DNA from: Atriophallophorus winterbourni
Lineage: Eukaryota; Platyhelminthes; Trematoda; Plagiorchiida; Microphallidae
Direction: 5' to 3'
NCBI GenBank assembly: GCA_013407085.1
Contig: JACCGJ010002772.1
Span: 1-64,000, forward strand
DNA: 64,000 nt
Below the pieces are notes generated by a model. The model was not told the DNA's origin. It saw nothing but the letters and a program-made list of their open reading frames with translations, and did no database searches. The position numbers were made by a program, and so were the translations under genes. The number at the start of each line of letters is the position of its first letter. Within the stretch, counting starts at the first letter, position 1. Of this stretch, positions 45,026 to 56,394 are shown in pieces.

Positions 45026-45500
45026 TACATTTATTGTGATGAATTGTATTTTATTGATACAGTATTCTCAGAAGAATCTAGAAGTGTTATAATTGCTATT
45101 GGAACGCAACAGACCTGATCCTGGTAGATGATTTGATCCGCATGACGCTTGTGCAAAGTTCCGCATTCCAGATCAAGTATTTTTACCACAGTTCTTCCGA
45201 TTTTGTCTAATACTATACCGGTACTTGGACGATAATCATTCCCACTATAATATGATACTTCGGCAGATTCAAGTTTCAGGCGATTAGATCCCAATGCTCG
45301 AAATTTTTTATAACATGAATTGTGTAATTCCAGTAGATGAATGTTTACCATTACGATATTGAAGCAAGAAATTGTCACCAAAACGATCAAGTTCATTAAA
45401 TTTTGTTGGAGAAAAAAATAGCACGTTTTAGCGTACCCACAAAGTTTTTGGCTAATTCATCCGACTGTGGATGTCTGGGAGCAGTAAACAACTGTCGACA
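45026..45500 (-). pseudogene. Gypsy C integrase C-terminal part
   Basis: The minus strand begins FTAPRHPQSDELAKNFV, the integrase helix around the catalytic Glu (usual HPQSNGxxE; here SDELAK, so the family Glu position is altered). It continues through LLQYRNGKHSSTGITQFML to GNDYRPSTGIVLDKIGRTVV and KRHADQII, the chromatin-facing C-terminal fold (usual WxPGxIxxxxGxxxYxV...RHxDQIR). Continuity with 45946-46280 is interrupted only by the LINE fragment. Confidence 0.75.
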
Positions 45501-45945
45501 AACCATATAAAGAAAGAATAGCTCAACTGAATCTGTTCGATTTTCCCTATCGACGAATCAGAGGAGACCTTATCTTACTTTACAAAACATTCCATACCCC
45601 GAACCATTCCTTACAGGATTTATTCACGCGAAGGGATACGAGGAAATATCGGACACATGAATATGTGCTGGTCGTACCCCATTCCCGCCTGAACTGTAGA
45701 AGGTACTTTTACTCTGTCCATGTCTGTTTTACTTGGAACAGTTTACCTTCAACCGTTGCTCACGCCAAACTTGCATGACTTTAAAACGAAATTAGACGAA
45801 TTTTTATTGCATTATTCGTACCCAGAACACTTATATACTGTTTAATCTATGTTCTTATATTGGTTATACACTTAAATTTCAATTTTTACCATCCTATGGT
45901 TGTTGTTAAGCTTGTTGCTTTTTAGACCATTAAAAACCTTGAATT
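45500..45945 (+). mobile_element. LINE 3' end inserted in Gypsy C integrase
   Basis: The plus strand encodes RIAQLNLFDFPYRRIRGDLI, LLYKTFHTPNHSLQDLF, SRLNCRRYFYSVHVCFTWN and SLPSTVAHA. This is the C-terminal domain of the same LINE family as 55606-56394. It ends with ACCATTAAAAACCTTGAATTACC. Only about 445 bp remain (5' truncation). Confidence 0.85.
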
Positions 45946-46500
45946 ACCCTGAACTGCGTAACACGTGAGGCAGGAAGATGGCTTCCATTATCACTCACAA
46001 CAGCTAAGCAAACCTTCACGGCTGAATACCCTTTGTAACGCAAGCTTTGTGAAATCAGAATTGAGTTTAGTAGTGAGGAATACTTATGGCCATTTTGAAT
46101 ATGAACGATTATTAAAAGAGCATAGTATTTCTTTCGGAATGGACCACAGTAATCTATATGAATACGATGCCAGACTTCACAAGACAATGGCCATGGAGTT
46201 TTTTGATGATTGACGGAATAATTTGTATTGACAAGAATAACACGAAAAAGCAGTTCTACTGATCTCAGTATCGATTTCACGCCGCTAACATAATTGTCAG
46301 ACTAACGATTTCATTTTTTTCAATGACTATGTGTGGTGACCTGTTTGAATAACAATCAATAATACTGTTATTCATATTCTCGTTGTTAAGCTTATATACA
46401 TCAATATATACCGCGTAATTCGAATACTGAGTGTCGTTTATTCTCACTTCTATTATTGGGTTGGTTGTTTCATTGAATTCAATACAATGCAATTCATTAC
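45946..46500 (-). pseudogene. Gypsy C integrase core
   Basis: TPWPLSCEVWHRIHIDYCGP contains the first catalytic Asp (HIDYCGPF), and AVVSDNGSHLPASRVTQF the second (SDNG). The frame between them is disturbed. Confidence 0.75.
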
Positions 46501-46991
46501 ACTAAGTGTGCCGAATGCAAATCATTAAGGATTTGTTTGAGAACTGAAAAAGGATTAACAATACGATTACAGTGGAACCCACCTACAACGAACTCGTTTT
46601 CAACGAATTCTTGGGTTGAACGAACACACCATGATTTTCCAAATAAATTTCTTTTCTGTAAGCCTATTTAAAACATTCGTACAACGAATCTGTTCGTTAC
46701 GAATCTCGCCTTTTACGAATACTGTACACGTTGCTGACAGCTTTGTTTGTTCAATAAAGTTCATACATACAACGAACTCGCTTTGTCTTGCCTTCAACAC
46801 CCAACGCTCCGTCATGAGTGGCCTGCAGTGCGCTAAGAATAGAACTGACACATACAGCTTGGCGAGACACAGGCAGCTTAGCCTACAGTGTGCTAACTGA
46901 CTGGCACGCACGCACAAGAAAATCACGTGAATTGTCTGTGATTGGTAATCACAGACTCATGACAAATTGCAATCACTCAGGCAGACACTTC

Positions 46992-48575
46992 ATTTCTTTC
47001 TTACAATTACACGATGGCTGACAGATAAAGAAAACGAGAGCAGTTCAGCCTAAAGAAAAAAGGGAAATTTTAGCTGAACTGGAGAATGGCCAAATGACAA
47101 AATCTGAAATTGCTAAGAATATGGCGTAGCAAAATCAACACAGATCACCTTTCTGCGGCAGATGAAGCAACTCTCTGAAATAACATTCATGCCAGAAAGA
47201 AAGCGACTGCGAGCTGACCCGACTGACAAGTTGGATTTGCTGAATGAAGCCGTACTGACATGGTTCAAGCAGGTACAGTAATAAATTTTCACACTTTAAT
47301 TGAATTATAAAGAAGAAATTTGTTGCCTTCCATATCTTTAACAAAAAGAAAACAAAAAAATAAATCCAGCAAATAAAACCGAAACGAAAGAAAATTATTC
47401 TTGCAAACACTAATTAGGCCTACCTTGTTTTGTTGCTGCAGGCTCGTGCCCAGAACGCTCCCGTCAGCGGTCCGATCCTACTGATGAATGCACAGCTGAT
47501 TGCGACTGAACTGGAAATGGAGAACTTCAGTCCAACGAACGGATGGCTTGATCGCTTCAAAAGGCGAATAGAGATAGTCTACAATGCCATCGTCGGTGAA
47601 CGTGCCAGCATCAACACTGATCTGACAGGCGACGGGCTCCAAACGAAGCTCGCGGAAATTATGGCCACCTAAGAACCGCAAGACATTTACAATTGCGATA
47701 AGACTGGATTGCTCTACAGATGCTTGCCGGACAAGACACTATCTCGGATGCAGCGGAGGCAAAGAGTCCAAAGAAAGACTTACAGTCATGATCTGTGCCA
47801 ACATGGACTGGCACTGACAAAGTATGCCGCTACTCGTGATCAGCGACACGTGTTTTTCAGTGGTATCAAAACTCTGCCATGCTCTTACAAAGCTAACAAA
47901 AAAGCGTGGATGACATCGCAGCTTTTCGAGGAGTATGTTCGAAAGTTTGACCATCGCATTACATTGGAAAAAAGAAAGGTTGTCCTCCTGATAGACAATA
48001 CCCATGCACATGGGAAGATCACAGGACTGAAATCGGTGAAGATATTTTGTCTTCCTCCCAACACCACTTTAGTTCTTTAGCCATGTGATCGGGGATCATT
48101 CAGAACTTCAAGGTGAACTACCGACAGGCTGTAACTCACCGATACTTACTCCACATTGCCCAAGAAAAAAGCGACGATATCAAGCTGAACGTGCTAGATG
48201 CCATGTTTATCGCTAGATCCGCCTGGAGAAACGTGTCGGAGGACACAATAGCGAATTGTTTCCACATCAGTCTTAAATACTTCCACGCCAGTGTTCGGAA
48301 ATGCAGAAGGATGGCTCTATGATGTTCATTTCGAGGAGTACGTGAATTTTGACAATGACATTCAAACCTGTAGTGATCAAACTGTGTCAGCAATTGTCCA
48401 AGATTTGATGCAGTCTCAGTCAGATACAACTAATGGAACAGACGCAGTGCCATTGCCAGACAAAAACAGTGACACAGAAGTCGTAGCTCCGTCTGTGAAA
48501 GATGCCAGGAGTGCTTCTGATCTCTGCAGAAGATTTTTTTATGATAAAAGGAAGAGACGTCGGAAGATAACTTGA
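46992..48575 (+). pseudogene. Tigger/pogo transposase (broken, one intron)
   Basis: The N-terminal helix-turn-helix reads KREILAELENGQMTKSEIAK (psq/CENPB-N type). After ERKRLRADPTDKLDLLNEAV and LTWFKQ an intron with GTACAG donor and TTGCTGCAG acceptor (about 47271-47441) fits. The second DNA-binding domain follows: ARAQNAPVSGPILLMNAQ and NFSPTNGWLDRFKRR. The DDE domain has IYNCDKTGLLYRCLPDKTL (first Asp), VVLLIDNTHAH (second Asp) and a broken Q-P-C-D region after LPPNTTLVL. In-frame stops occur (after EIMAT at 47670, and near 48080), so it is inactive. Confidence 0.87.
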
Positions 48576-48838
48576 ATTTGTGGAGAGAGAGATCAAGGCG
48601 GTGGCGAAGTCAAAACTTGAAAAAAGGATTGTCGCCAGCTACTTCATGAAAACGTGAGATTGGACTGTCAGTGTGTGCAAGATGATATTACTAGTTCGTT
48701 TCATAATAGATTTACTATTATTAACAAGAGCTTGAATTTAATGTTGTGATCCGTGTGCTGTGGCATCATCTAATCATCAAATGGATTACACGCATTCAGA
48801 AACACACAAGGGTAGGACATTCTTCACTTGTATACATG

Positions 48839-49109
48839 TGTTATGGTGTTTTCATCATTGCATATTTTATTACAATAACCCTGCATATTTCATTATTGTT
48901 TTGTTTTAATGATACATGTAAATAAGTACACAATTTTGAATATTCGATTCACGCCGCACTCGTGTTCTGCTTTGGGACAAGTATATCGCGTGTGACTGCC
49001 TGGGATTTATATGCTGTTATTCGTTGCGAACTGTGTTCCGGTTTATTGCGTTCAATAATCAGAGTCGTACTTTGTTAGTGGTAAAATATCCGTTGGATCA
49101 ACCGCTACA
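48839..49109 (+). repeat. Gypsy B 5' LTR
   Basis: 271 bp. It matches 53761-54031 with roughly 15-20 substitutions, so the insertion is older than a few per cent of divergence. It is followed directly by the primer-site-like TTGGTAAGCCCC. Confidence 0.88.
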
Positions 49110-50929
49110 AATTGGTAAGCCCCGAACATTTTCCTTTTTGAAATTTCTGTTGGTACAATATACTCCCATTCATTTTGATTTTGCTGTCATATCTATTTTT
49201 CATTTAACAAATGGATCTTAAATCAGCATTTTCTGATACGCCATCTGAGAATATTTCTACAGACGTTATGACAAACCTTATTCTTCTTTCTTTTGGTATG
49301 AACGATCCTCGCCTCTGGTTCGCGCAAATTGAGGTTTTATTCGAGTCTTACAAAGTAAAAACTCAACGTGCTCATTATAACCCTGTGGTAAGTATGTTGC
49401 CCCCTTCAGTCGCGACTTTCGATGGATTTTCACGCTGGCTGATGTCAAAGTACTGATTCTGGGAGCAGATTTCCTCTCACATTTTGATCTTTCAGTTAAT
49501 ATAGCTAAACGAAAGCATATTGATAATTTGACAAAGATTAACTCCTTTGGTAATTCCTGCGATTCCTCTATTTGAACCATTCGTGTACTCACCCCTGACA
49601 TCCCATCTGCGTTCAGTGACTTACTAAAAGAATTTTCGGAAGTTTTCAAACCCTGTACACCAGCTGCGGTCGTTAAACATAACGTTGAACACCACATTGT
49701 GACCCGTGGTCGTCCAGTGTTTAGCAAGCCTCGTCGTTTGTCTCCAAACAAGTTCGATGTAGCGAAACATGAGTTTGAACATATGCTCGAACTGGGAATT
49801 ATCCGGCCGTCCAAATCGCCCTTGGCAAGCCCCCTTCACATGGGGGAGAAAAATAAATCTGATGCTTGGCGACCATGCGGTGATTACGGTTCCCTTAACA
49901 GAGTTACTGTTCCCCATCGTTACCCCATTCCCCATATTCATGACTTTGCACTTTCATTACACGGAAAGATAGTGTTTTCTAAACTAGATTTCGTGCGTGC
50001 TTATCACCAGATACCTGTCGCCGACGAAGATATCCCTAAAACAGCTATTACCACACCCTTTGGTCTTTTCGAATTTTTAAAAATGCCCTTTGGTTTACGC
50101 AATGCTGCTCAAACCTTCCAGAGATTCATGGACCAAGTTTTCCAGGGATTATCTTTTGTGCATGTCTACATTGATGACGTCCTGATCGCCAGTTCTTCTC
50201 AACAGGAACACGCAGAACATCTGCATGCGGTTTTTCAGCGACTTTCACAATTCGGCGTTGTGGTTAACCCGGATAAATGCCTTTTTGCTGTCGCTTCCCT
50301 CGAAATCTTAGGACATCATGTCGATCAAAACGGAATTCGCCCTGTGCTTGATAAAATTTCGTCCATCAATGATTATTCATGTCCCACCTCGCTTCGACAG
50401 TTAAGTCGATTCCTCGGGTTAGTTAATTATTACAGAAGATTCATTCAAAACTGTGCTAACATCGCTCAACCGATGACTGATTTGTTACGCGAAACGGAAC
50501 GACAATTTAAAATGAATGCAGATGCTTCTGAATTGTTTCAGCGATTGAAATCTGCACTGAAAGAAGCATCTACGCTATCATACATGTTTAGGAATCCCAA
50601 CGCTTCGCTTTCACTTGCCACCGATGCATCACAAGCAGCAGTCGGCGCTGTCCTGCAGCAAAGTATTGCCGGTGTTACTAAACCGCTTGCATTCTTTTCT
50701 CGTCGTCTACAACCCGCCCAAACCCGCATTAGTACATTTGACCGCGAATTGTTAGCTATATATTATGCTGTTCATCATTTTAGACATTTGCTTGAAGGTT
50801 GCGATTTCATTGTTTGGACCGACCACAAACCTCTCACTTTTTGCGTTGTCTGCCACAGCTGATAGATATTCACCACGTGAGATACGTCACCTTGACTACA
50901 TTTCTCAATTTACGAATGACATTCGCTAT

Positions 50930-52275
50930 CGTAGTGGACTGACCACTACAATAATGTCCCCAATAATGTTGGAGAAAAGGCACAGGAGATGAAAGGTTTA
51001 TCGCGGTAGCCAAAAGGGTGCACGAAGGTACATGGTAGCAATTACGGAACACGAATCAACGGAAAGTGAGTTATCAAGGTCAATTGTTATGTACAGTAAA
51101 ACAATGTTGTTACACAGCCCCTTCCAAGAAGTCTGGTCAGAGGAGACTTTTGATCAGGAATTGACAATTGAACTGGCCAAGCGGTGCCAGGTCGTTCCAG
51201 GCTGGAACATAGTCTCTCAGCAACCAGTAAATTCGAAGTCAGCCAAGGCACTTGATCTGCGTGGGTCGATTGTCGGTGGTGACCAGGGTAGAATACACGA
51301 AAACCGATAAATATTAAGCCGAGTCACGTCTCACATGGAGTGAACGTGCTGCCGGAGCAGAATCACATGGGGTGAAGGTTCTGCTAGCGGGAATCGCCCG
51401 TCTGGCATAGTCTTAGTGTGAACACAGTTGGAGCAGATGTAGGCACATTTGTAGGCTTGACAACGAAGAACCAGAAGCTTCGAAAACATAGTCCGTGCTG
51501 AGAAGTTCCTGCACCCCAAGGTCGATGGAGAACGGCCTCTCCTGGAGAAAGCTGAGTGGCGTGTAGTCGGGCTGGTAAGGACCTTGTCTGATAAGTTTCG
51601 GGTTGGGCGGCGTGTGCTAATGGTAGGGGCTACAGGGTAGGATGGCGACAAGCGTCGGTGATCCGAGGGTGGCGCGTGCCACGGTTTCCACAACGGAAGG
51701 GATACACGAAGAATGCGTGTATTTCAGGCTACCGGATAGGATGGCGACAAGCGTCGGATATCCGGGGGTGGCGCGTGCCACGATTTCCACAGCGGGAGGT
51801 ACATGCGTACCGAGGGAATACACGAAGGATGCTGTAAAGAAAGTAAACTGTCTGCCCTGTAGATTGTGTTCTAACCCGACTTGTGAATTGATCAACAAGT
51901 GTAGTTATGTGATGCATATGACGTTTTGATGTAAAACGTGTTAAAAGAGGTCAAAAAATTATCCTCAAATTACGCCGATGTAAATCGTGAAAAGACGTAC
52001 CGGAAAAATCTCGAATTGTGCGTGGATATTGGGCTTACCAATTGTAGAACACGAAGGATTCTTGCATCACGTCGGGCTCACCAATTTGTAGTGGACTGAC
52101 CACTACAATAATGTCCCCAAGAATGTTGAAGAAAAGGCACAGGAGATGAAAGGTTTATCGCGGTAGCCAAAAGGGTGCACGAAGGTACATGGTAGCAATT
52201 ACGGAACACGAATCAACGGAAAGTGAGTTATCAAGGTCAATTGTTATGTACAGTAAAACAATGTTTGTACCATAT
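50930..52275. mobile_element. Element D: non-autonomous LTR-flanked insertion inside Gypsy B
   Basis: Direct repeats of about 180 bp (50930-51110 and 52087-52268) start GTAGTGGACTGACCACTAC, itself a hairpin, and end near AAAACAATGTT. They enclose about 0.97 kb without retroelement motifs. The pentamer CTATC precedes the left repeat (50926-50930) and recurs at 52276-52280, a candidate target duplication. Gypsy B coding sequence stops at TNDIRY and resumes at ASSNTVADAFSRM, so D is a clean insertion. The exact 3' repeat end is uncertain. Confidence 0.7.
51637..51835 (+). repeat. Two-copy tandem repeat inside element D
   Basis: A block starting GGATGGCGACAAGCGTCGG and including GGTGGCGCGTGCCACG and CGAGGGAATACACGAAG-type sequence occurs twice with a period near 98 bp (about 51640 and 51738). 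It is GC-rich compared with the surroundings. Confidence 0.7.
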
Positions 52276-53760
52276 CTATCTGCTTCGTCGAACACAGTTG
52301 CCGATGCATTTTCTCGCATGCAACTCACAGCACTCAGTCGATCGAACTTCGATCTCACGCAACTAGCAGAGGCTCAGCAACATGACAGTGACATGCAGCA
52401 CTACCAATCTTCGTCATCCCTCCAAGTCCAACGTATTCCCATTCCCAACTCCAGTTTGACTGTTTTGTGTGATTTTTTCCAACGAACATCCCCGTCCTTT
52501 AGTCCCGAAATTACTTAGGAAAACCATTTTTGAACATTTTCATTCCCTTTCTCATCCCGGCATTCGTGCTACTCGTAAGTTGATCACTGATCGATTTGTT
52601 TGGCCGAACAAGCATGCGGATATTCAAAATTGGACAAAAGCTTGTCTCCAGTGCCAATGCAGTAAAGTTCAACGCCATACTTTTAGTGCTCCAGGATCTT
52701 TTCCTCCACCAAGCCAACGTTTTCAGCACGTTAATCTCGACATTGTCGGTCCTCTGGCTATCTCTAATGGCTTCACCCACATTTTAACTTGTGTCGACCG
52801 TTTCAGCCGCTGGCCTATAGCCATTCCCATTACCGGTATTACAACTGAGACCGTAGCGAAATACTTTCTACAATACTGGATAAGTGATTACGGTGTTCCA
52901 TCTGCTATTACTACTGATCGCGGATCACAGTTCCAATCTACCCTTTTGCGTGAGTTGACTATACTCCTCGGCTCTAGCCACAGCAAACCCACAGCCTATC
53001 TTCCTTGCACAAACGGACTTGTTGAACGGTTCCATCGACAACTGAAAGCAACATTGCTGTCACATGGTTATACAGAAAACTTGGCAGAGAACCTGCCAGT
53101 GATCCTTCTTGGTATACGTGCTACCGTCAAAGAAGATCTCGGATGTTCTGCAGCAGAGATAGTTTACGTCACAACACTCCGTCTCCCAGGTGAATTGATC
53201 GCATCCCCTGACGTTGCAGCTGACATAACTATTCCCCACTATATTAATCGCTTACGCTCCTTCATGCGTCAATTACGCGCCACCCCCACTCGCCCATACA
53301 CCCGTAACGTTTACTTACCAAGTGATTTGCATTCATGCTCTTTTGTTTTTGTTCGAACTGATCATACGCGCAAACCCCATACACCGGTCCCTTCAAAGTC
53401 ATTAGCCGCTGCGACAAATACTTCGTCACCGAACGAAATGGTTCTCGAGATACTGTTGCAATCGATCGATTGAAAGCAGCTTTTATCGAAACAGTCTGCG
53501 ATGAAACACCGCCCCAGACGTTCACACCCCAAGTGGTACCCTGGATGTTGACCTTTTTCCTTCAACCCCACCCGCTTCTCAGTCAACTCAATCAACCCAA
53601 CCATGTAAACTCTCTCTTCCATCATCTGACTCACCCTCTCCAATTCACAAAACTCGATCAGGCCGGAGAGTCAGGTGGCCTGCAAACCTTGCAGACTACG
53701 CGGATTAACTATATTTTCGTTCCGAGCGTTTCACTCTCTTCTAACGCTCTAGGGAGGGAG

Positions 53761-54031
53761 TATTATGGTGTTTTCATCCTTGTATATTTCATTACAATAA
53801 ACCTGCATATTTCATTATTGTTTTGTTTTAATGATACATGTAAATAAGTATACAATTTTGAATATACGATTCACGCCGCGCTCGTGGTTTGCTTTGGGAC
53901 AAGTATATCGCGTGTGACTGCCTGGGATTTGTATGCCGTTATTCGTTGCGAACTGTGTTCCGGTTTATTGCGTTCAATAATCAGAGACGTACTTTGTTAG
54001 TGGTTAAATCTCCGTTGGATCAACCGCTACA
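53761..54031 (+). repeat. Gypsy B 3' LTR
   Basis: Partner of 48839-49109. It is followed by the right end of the Tigger element. Confidence 0.88.
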
Positions 54032-54199
54032 GTGTACAGAAAAACGGCAGCAAAATCACATGTCTGACAATGCGTTTACTTGCAACGAATTCCGCTTTTA
54101 ACAAACATTTTACTCTCCACCCAGAGATTCGTTGTACCCGTGTTCCACTGTATTTACACACAACAGACATTCAAGTGTCAGACAAAACATCCCGACGCT

Positions 54200-55605
54200 G
54201 ATAGTAAGCTGGATATGTTTTCTTTTATGTTGCTGACCAACTTCTTTTAACTGCAGCTAATATCGGACCAAAATATTTCTTTGTTTAAAATTTTAAATCG
54301 GAACGAGAAACAACGAGCAGTCTGTACTGCCCGTCTTTTCATATGTCACAGAATTGCGGGATAAGAAATCTATATGCGGAATTTTTTACACTGCAATGCT
54401 CAATGGTGTATATATATATGCACCAAGAGCTATGTTCCATCTCCGAACCATTGGTGTGGTAGATTTTGCCAATGAATACGTCGGATTGTAAATAAACTTC
54501 AGTTCTTCATTATCATTTACTATAGTGAATTTATGACCAAATAAATATTTGTGTAAGCGCATAACAGCTCAATAAACAGCAAGCGCTTCTCGATGAGTCT
54601 GAACATAACTTTGTTCCGCTTTACTCAGTCGACGTGAAGTACACTATACCGAATGACCAATTTGCTCTAAAACAGTACCAATTCCATGAGGCGAAACATC
54701 AGTGATTGAAACAGAACGCAAATTTGGTGTAAATGGCTTAAGTACAGCACTGGATTGCAGTATGGATAAAAGGTCCCGAAGTGCCTTTTCATGTTCGGTA
54801 GTCCACTTGAACGTTGTAGCATTCAGTAATGTAAACAATGAATTAGCAACTGCTGCAAAATTTGAGATGAATTAAGAATAATATTGTAACACTTCCATTA
54901 CCGATCGAAGTTCACTGAAAGAATTTGGTGATTTCATTTAAACCTGAGGATTAAGACGATTCTGGTCTGGACGGAGTACATTAGAAGATACACGGTATCC
55001 AAGACAATCAATCTCATCAACAGAAATGATCCATTGATCCGGATTTAATTTCACGTTATAATTTTTGAAACGAGAGAGTAGAGCTAATAAACGTTGATCA
55101 TGATCATAATTTTTGGGTGCATGAATAATAAGGTCGTCTGGATAGACTTCGACACCTGGGAGACCATCAACCATATTGCTCATCACATCTTGAAATACAG
55201 CTGGTGAAACAGATAATCCAAACAGAGAAAGCTTATAACGATATAATCCAAATGGTTGTAGCATTAGTTCATGCTTCTTCAAGTGGTATCTCTAAATAGG
55301 CATTTTTTAAATAGATTTTCGAGAAAAAAACATGAACCATGTAAACGAAATAAGATAGCTTAAGGCTTCTCAGTTGTACAACTTTGCTTCATCAACCGAG
55401 GGTTCAGTGTCACTCTGAAATCTACACAGACACGAGGCTTCCACGGGAACAAGAATACCACGTTCACACAAAAATTAAACACTTTTTGAACAGGTTCCCT
55501 TAAACCATATGCAATCAGGAGACGTTTTAAAAATATAGGATCACCAGTTATTTCTGAACGAATAGGTTTTCTTTTCATACCACCTGAAAGCTTAACGACA
55601 CCCAT
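54200..55605 (-). pseudogene. Gypsy C reverse transcriptase and RNase H
   Basis: Minus strand: LLIAYGLREPVQKVFN, then PRVCVDFRVTLNPRLMKQ (motif I region), MLQPFGLYRYKLSLFGLS (motif B-like), VYPDDLIIHAPKNYDHD (active site YPDD, standing for YxDD) and LGYRVSSNVLRPDQNRL. RNase H follows from WTTEHEKALRDLLSIL to SVSITDVSPHGIGTVLEQ and LSKAEQSYVQTHREALAV. Scattered stops. The upstream end joins LINE 3' sequence at about 55605. Confidence 0.8.
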
Positions 55606-56394
55606 AGGATGGTAAAAATTGAAATTTAAGTGTACAGCCAATATGAGAAAATAGATTAAACAGTATATAAGTGTTTTGGAAACGAATAATGCAATAAAAG
55701 TTCGTCTAATTTCGTTTTAAAGTCATGCAAGCTAGTAGCGTGAGCAACGGTTGAAGGTAAACTGTTCCAAGTAAAACAAACACGGACAGAGTAAAAATAC
55801 CTTCTACAGTTCAGGCGGGTATGGGGTACGACCAGCACATATTCATGAGTCCGATAATTTCGCGTATCCCTGTAAGGGATGGTTCGGGGTATGGAATGTT
55901 TTGTAAAGTAAGATGAGGTCTCCTCTGATTCGTCGATAGGGAAAATTGAACCGATTCAGTTGAGCTATTCATTCTTTATATGGTTTGTTTCGGATGCTGA
56001 GAACTAGTTTCGTTGAGCGTGATAGATTCACTGCATAAGTTCCACATCCCTCTTGAGCCATGGAGACCATGCCTGCACACCGTATTCCATGACTTATCTC
56101 AAGTATGTATTCATGATCCTTGGGAATATCTTGGGCGAAAATTTCCCTAATACCCGTTTGAGTAGATTTAGAACACGTTTTGCTTTTTTAAAGGCACTGT
56201 TAGTTTGAAGTGATGTTTTTAAACTGGAGCATATCCAGACACCCAAATATTTTTCTTCACTGCAATTTTCAAGGACATGCGAATCTATGTAATATGTGAA
56301 CTCTAATCGATTCCCCACATTCATGGTCCTGCATTTGTTGAGGTCAAACGGCAGTTTGTTCTTTAATGACCAGCTGTGAAGCGTATCAAGATCC
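55606..56394 (-). mobile_element. Minus LINE, 3' segment (inserted in Gypsy C)
   Basis: C-terminal domain of the LINE: LDTLHSWSLKNKLPFDLNKC, EKYLGVWICSSLKTSLQT, RVLNLLKRVLGKFSPKIFPR, TRLNCRRYFYSVRVCFTWN. It matches the fragment at 45.5 kb. Its upstream half continues at 58890, beyond an oppositely oriented LINE. Confidence 0.8.

Larger units (their letters stand above)
49211..53760 (+). pseudogene. Gypsy B gag-pol (deleted and interrupted)
   Basis: Gag starts at 49211 (MDLKSAFSD) with NDPRLWFAQIEVLFESY, typical of CsRn1-group gag. At about 49400 it jumps to the end of protease (ILGADFLSHFDLSVNIAKR), so the rest of gag, the zinc knuckle and the DTG site are deleted. RT (49700-50400) is intact to the eye: [39 protein letters not shown]. 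RNase H follows ([28 protein letters not shown]). Integrase (52469-53473) has H-H-C-C (HFHSLSHPG to CLQCQ), NLDIVGPL, TDRGSQF and NGLVERFHRQL. Element D interrupts between RNase H and integrase. Confidence 0.9.
48839..54031 (+). mobile_element. Gypsy B: CsRn1/Kabuki-like LTR retrotransposon inside Tigger
   Basis: Direct 271-bp LTRs (48839-49109 and 53761-54031) with TGTTATGG...CGCTACA ends; the right copy starts TATT. After the 5' LTR comes TTGGTAAGCCCCGAACA, resembling the Trp-tRNA primer sites reported for CsRn1-group elements. Gag-pol follows on the plus strand but has an internal deletion, frameshifts and an inserted 1.3-kb element. No clear target duplication was seen. Confidence 0.88.
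46570..54150 (+). mobile_element. Pogo/Tigger-type DNA transposon carrying a Gypsy insertion
   Basis: Terminal inverted repeats start CAGTGGAAC at both ends (left CAGTGGAACCCACCTACAAC, right CAGTGGAACACGGGTACAAC on the complement). They are flanked by TA (46568-46569 and 54151-54152), the pogo/Tc1-mariner target duplication. The left two thirds hold the transposase gene. Gypsy B (48839-54031) lies between the transposase end and the right inverted repeat. Without it the transposon is about 2.4 kb, normal for Tigger. Confidence 0.88.

Noticed and set aside
48839..54031. A clear target-site duplication for Gypsy B
   Set aside because: Flanks (…ACATG on the left, GTGTA… on the right) do not match at 4-6 bp without assuming shifts, so none is claimed.
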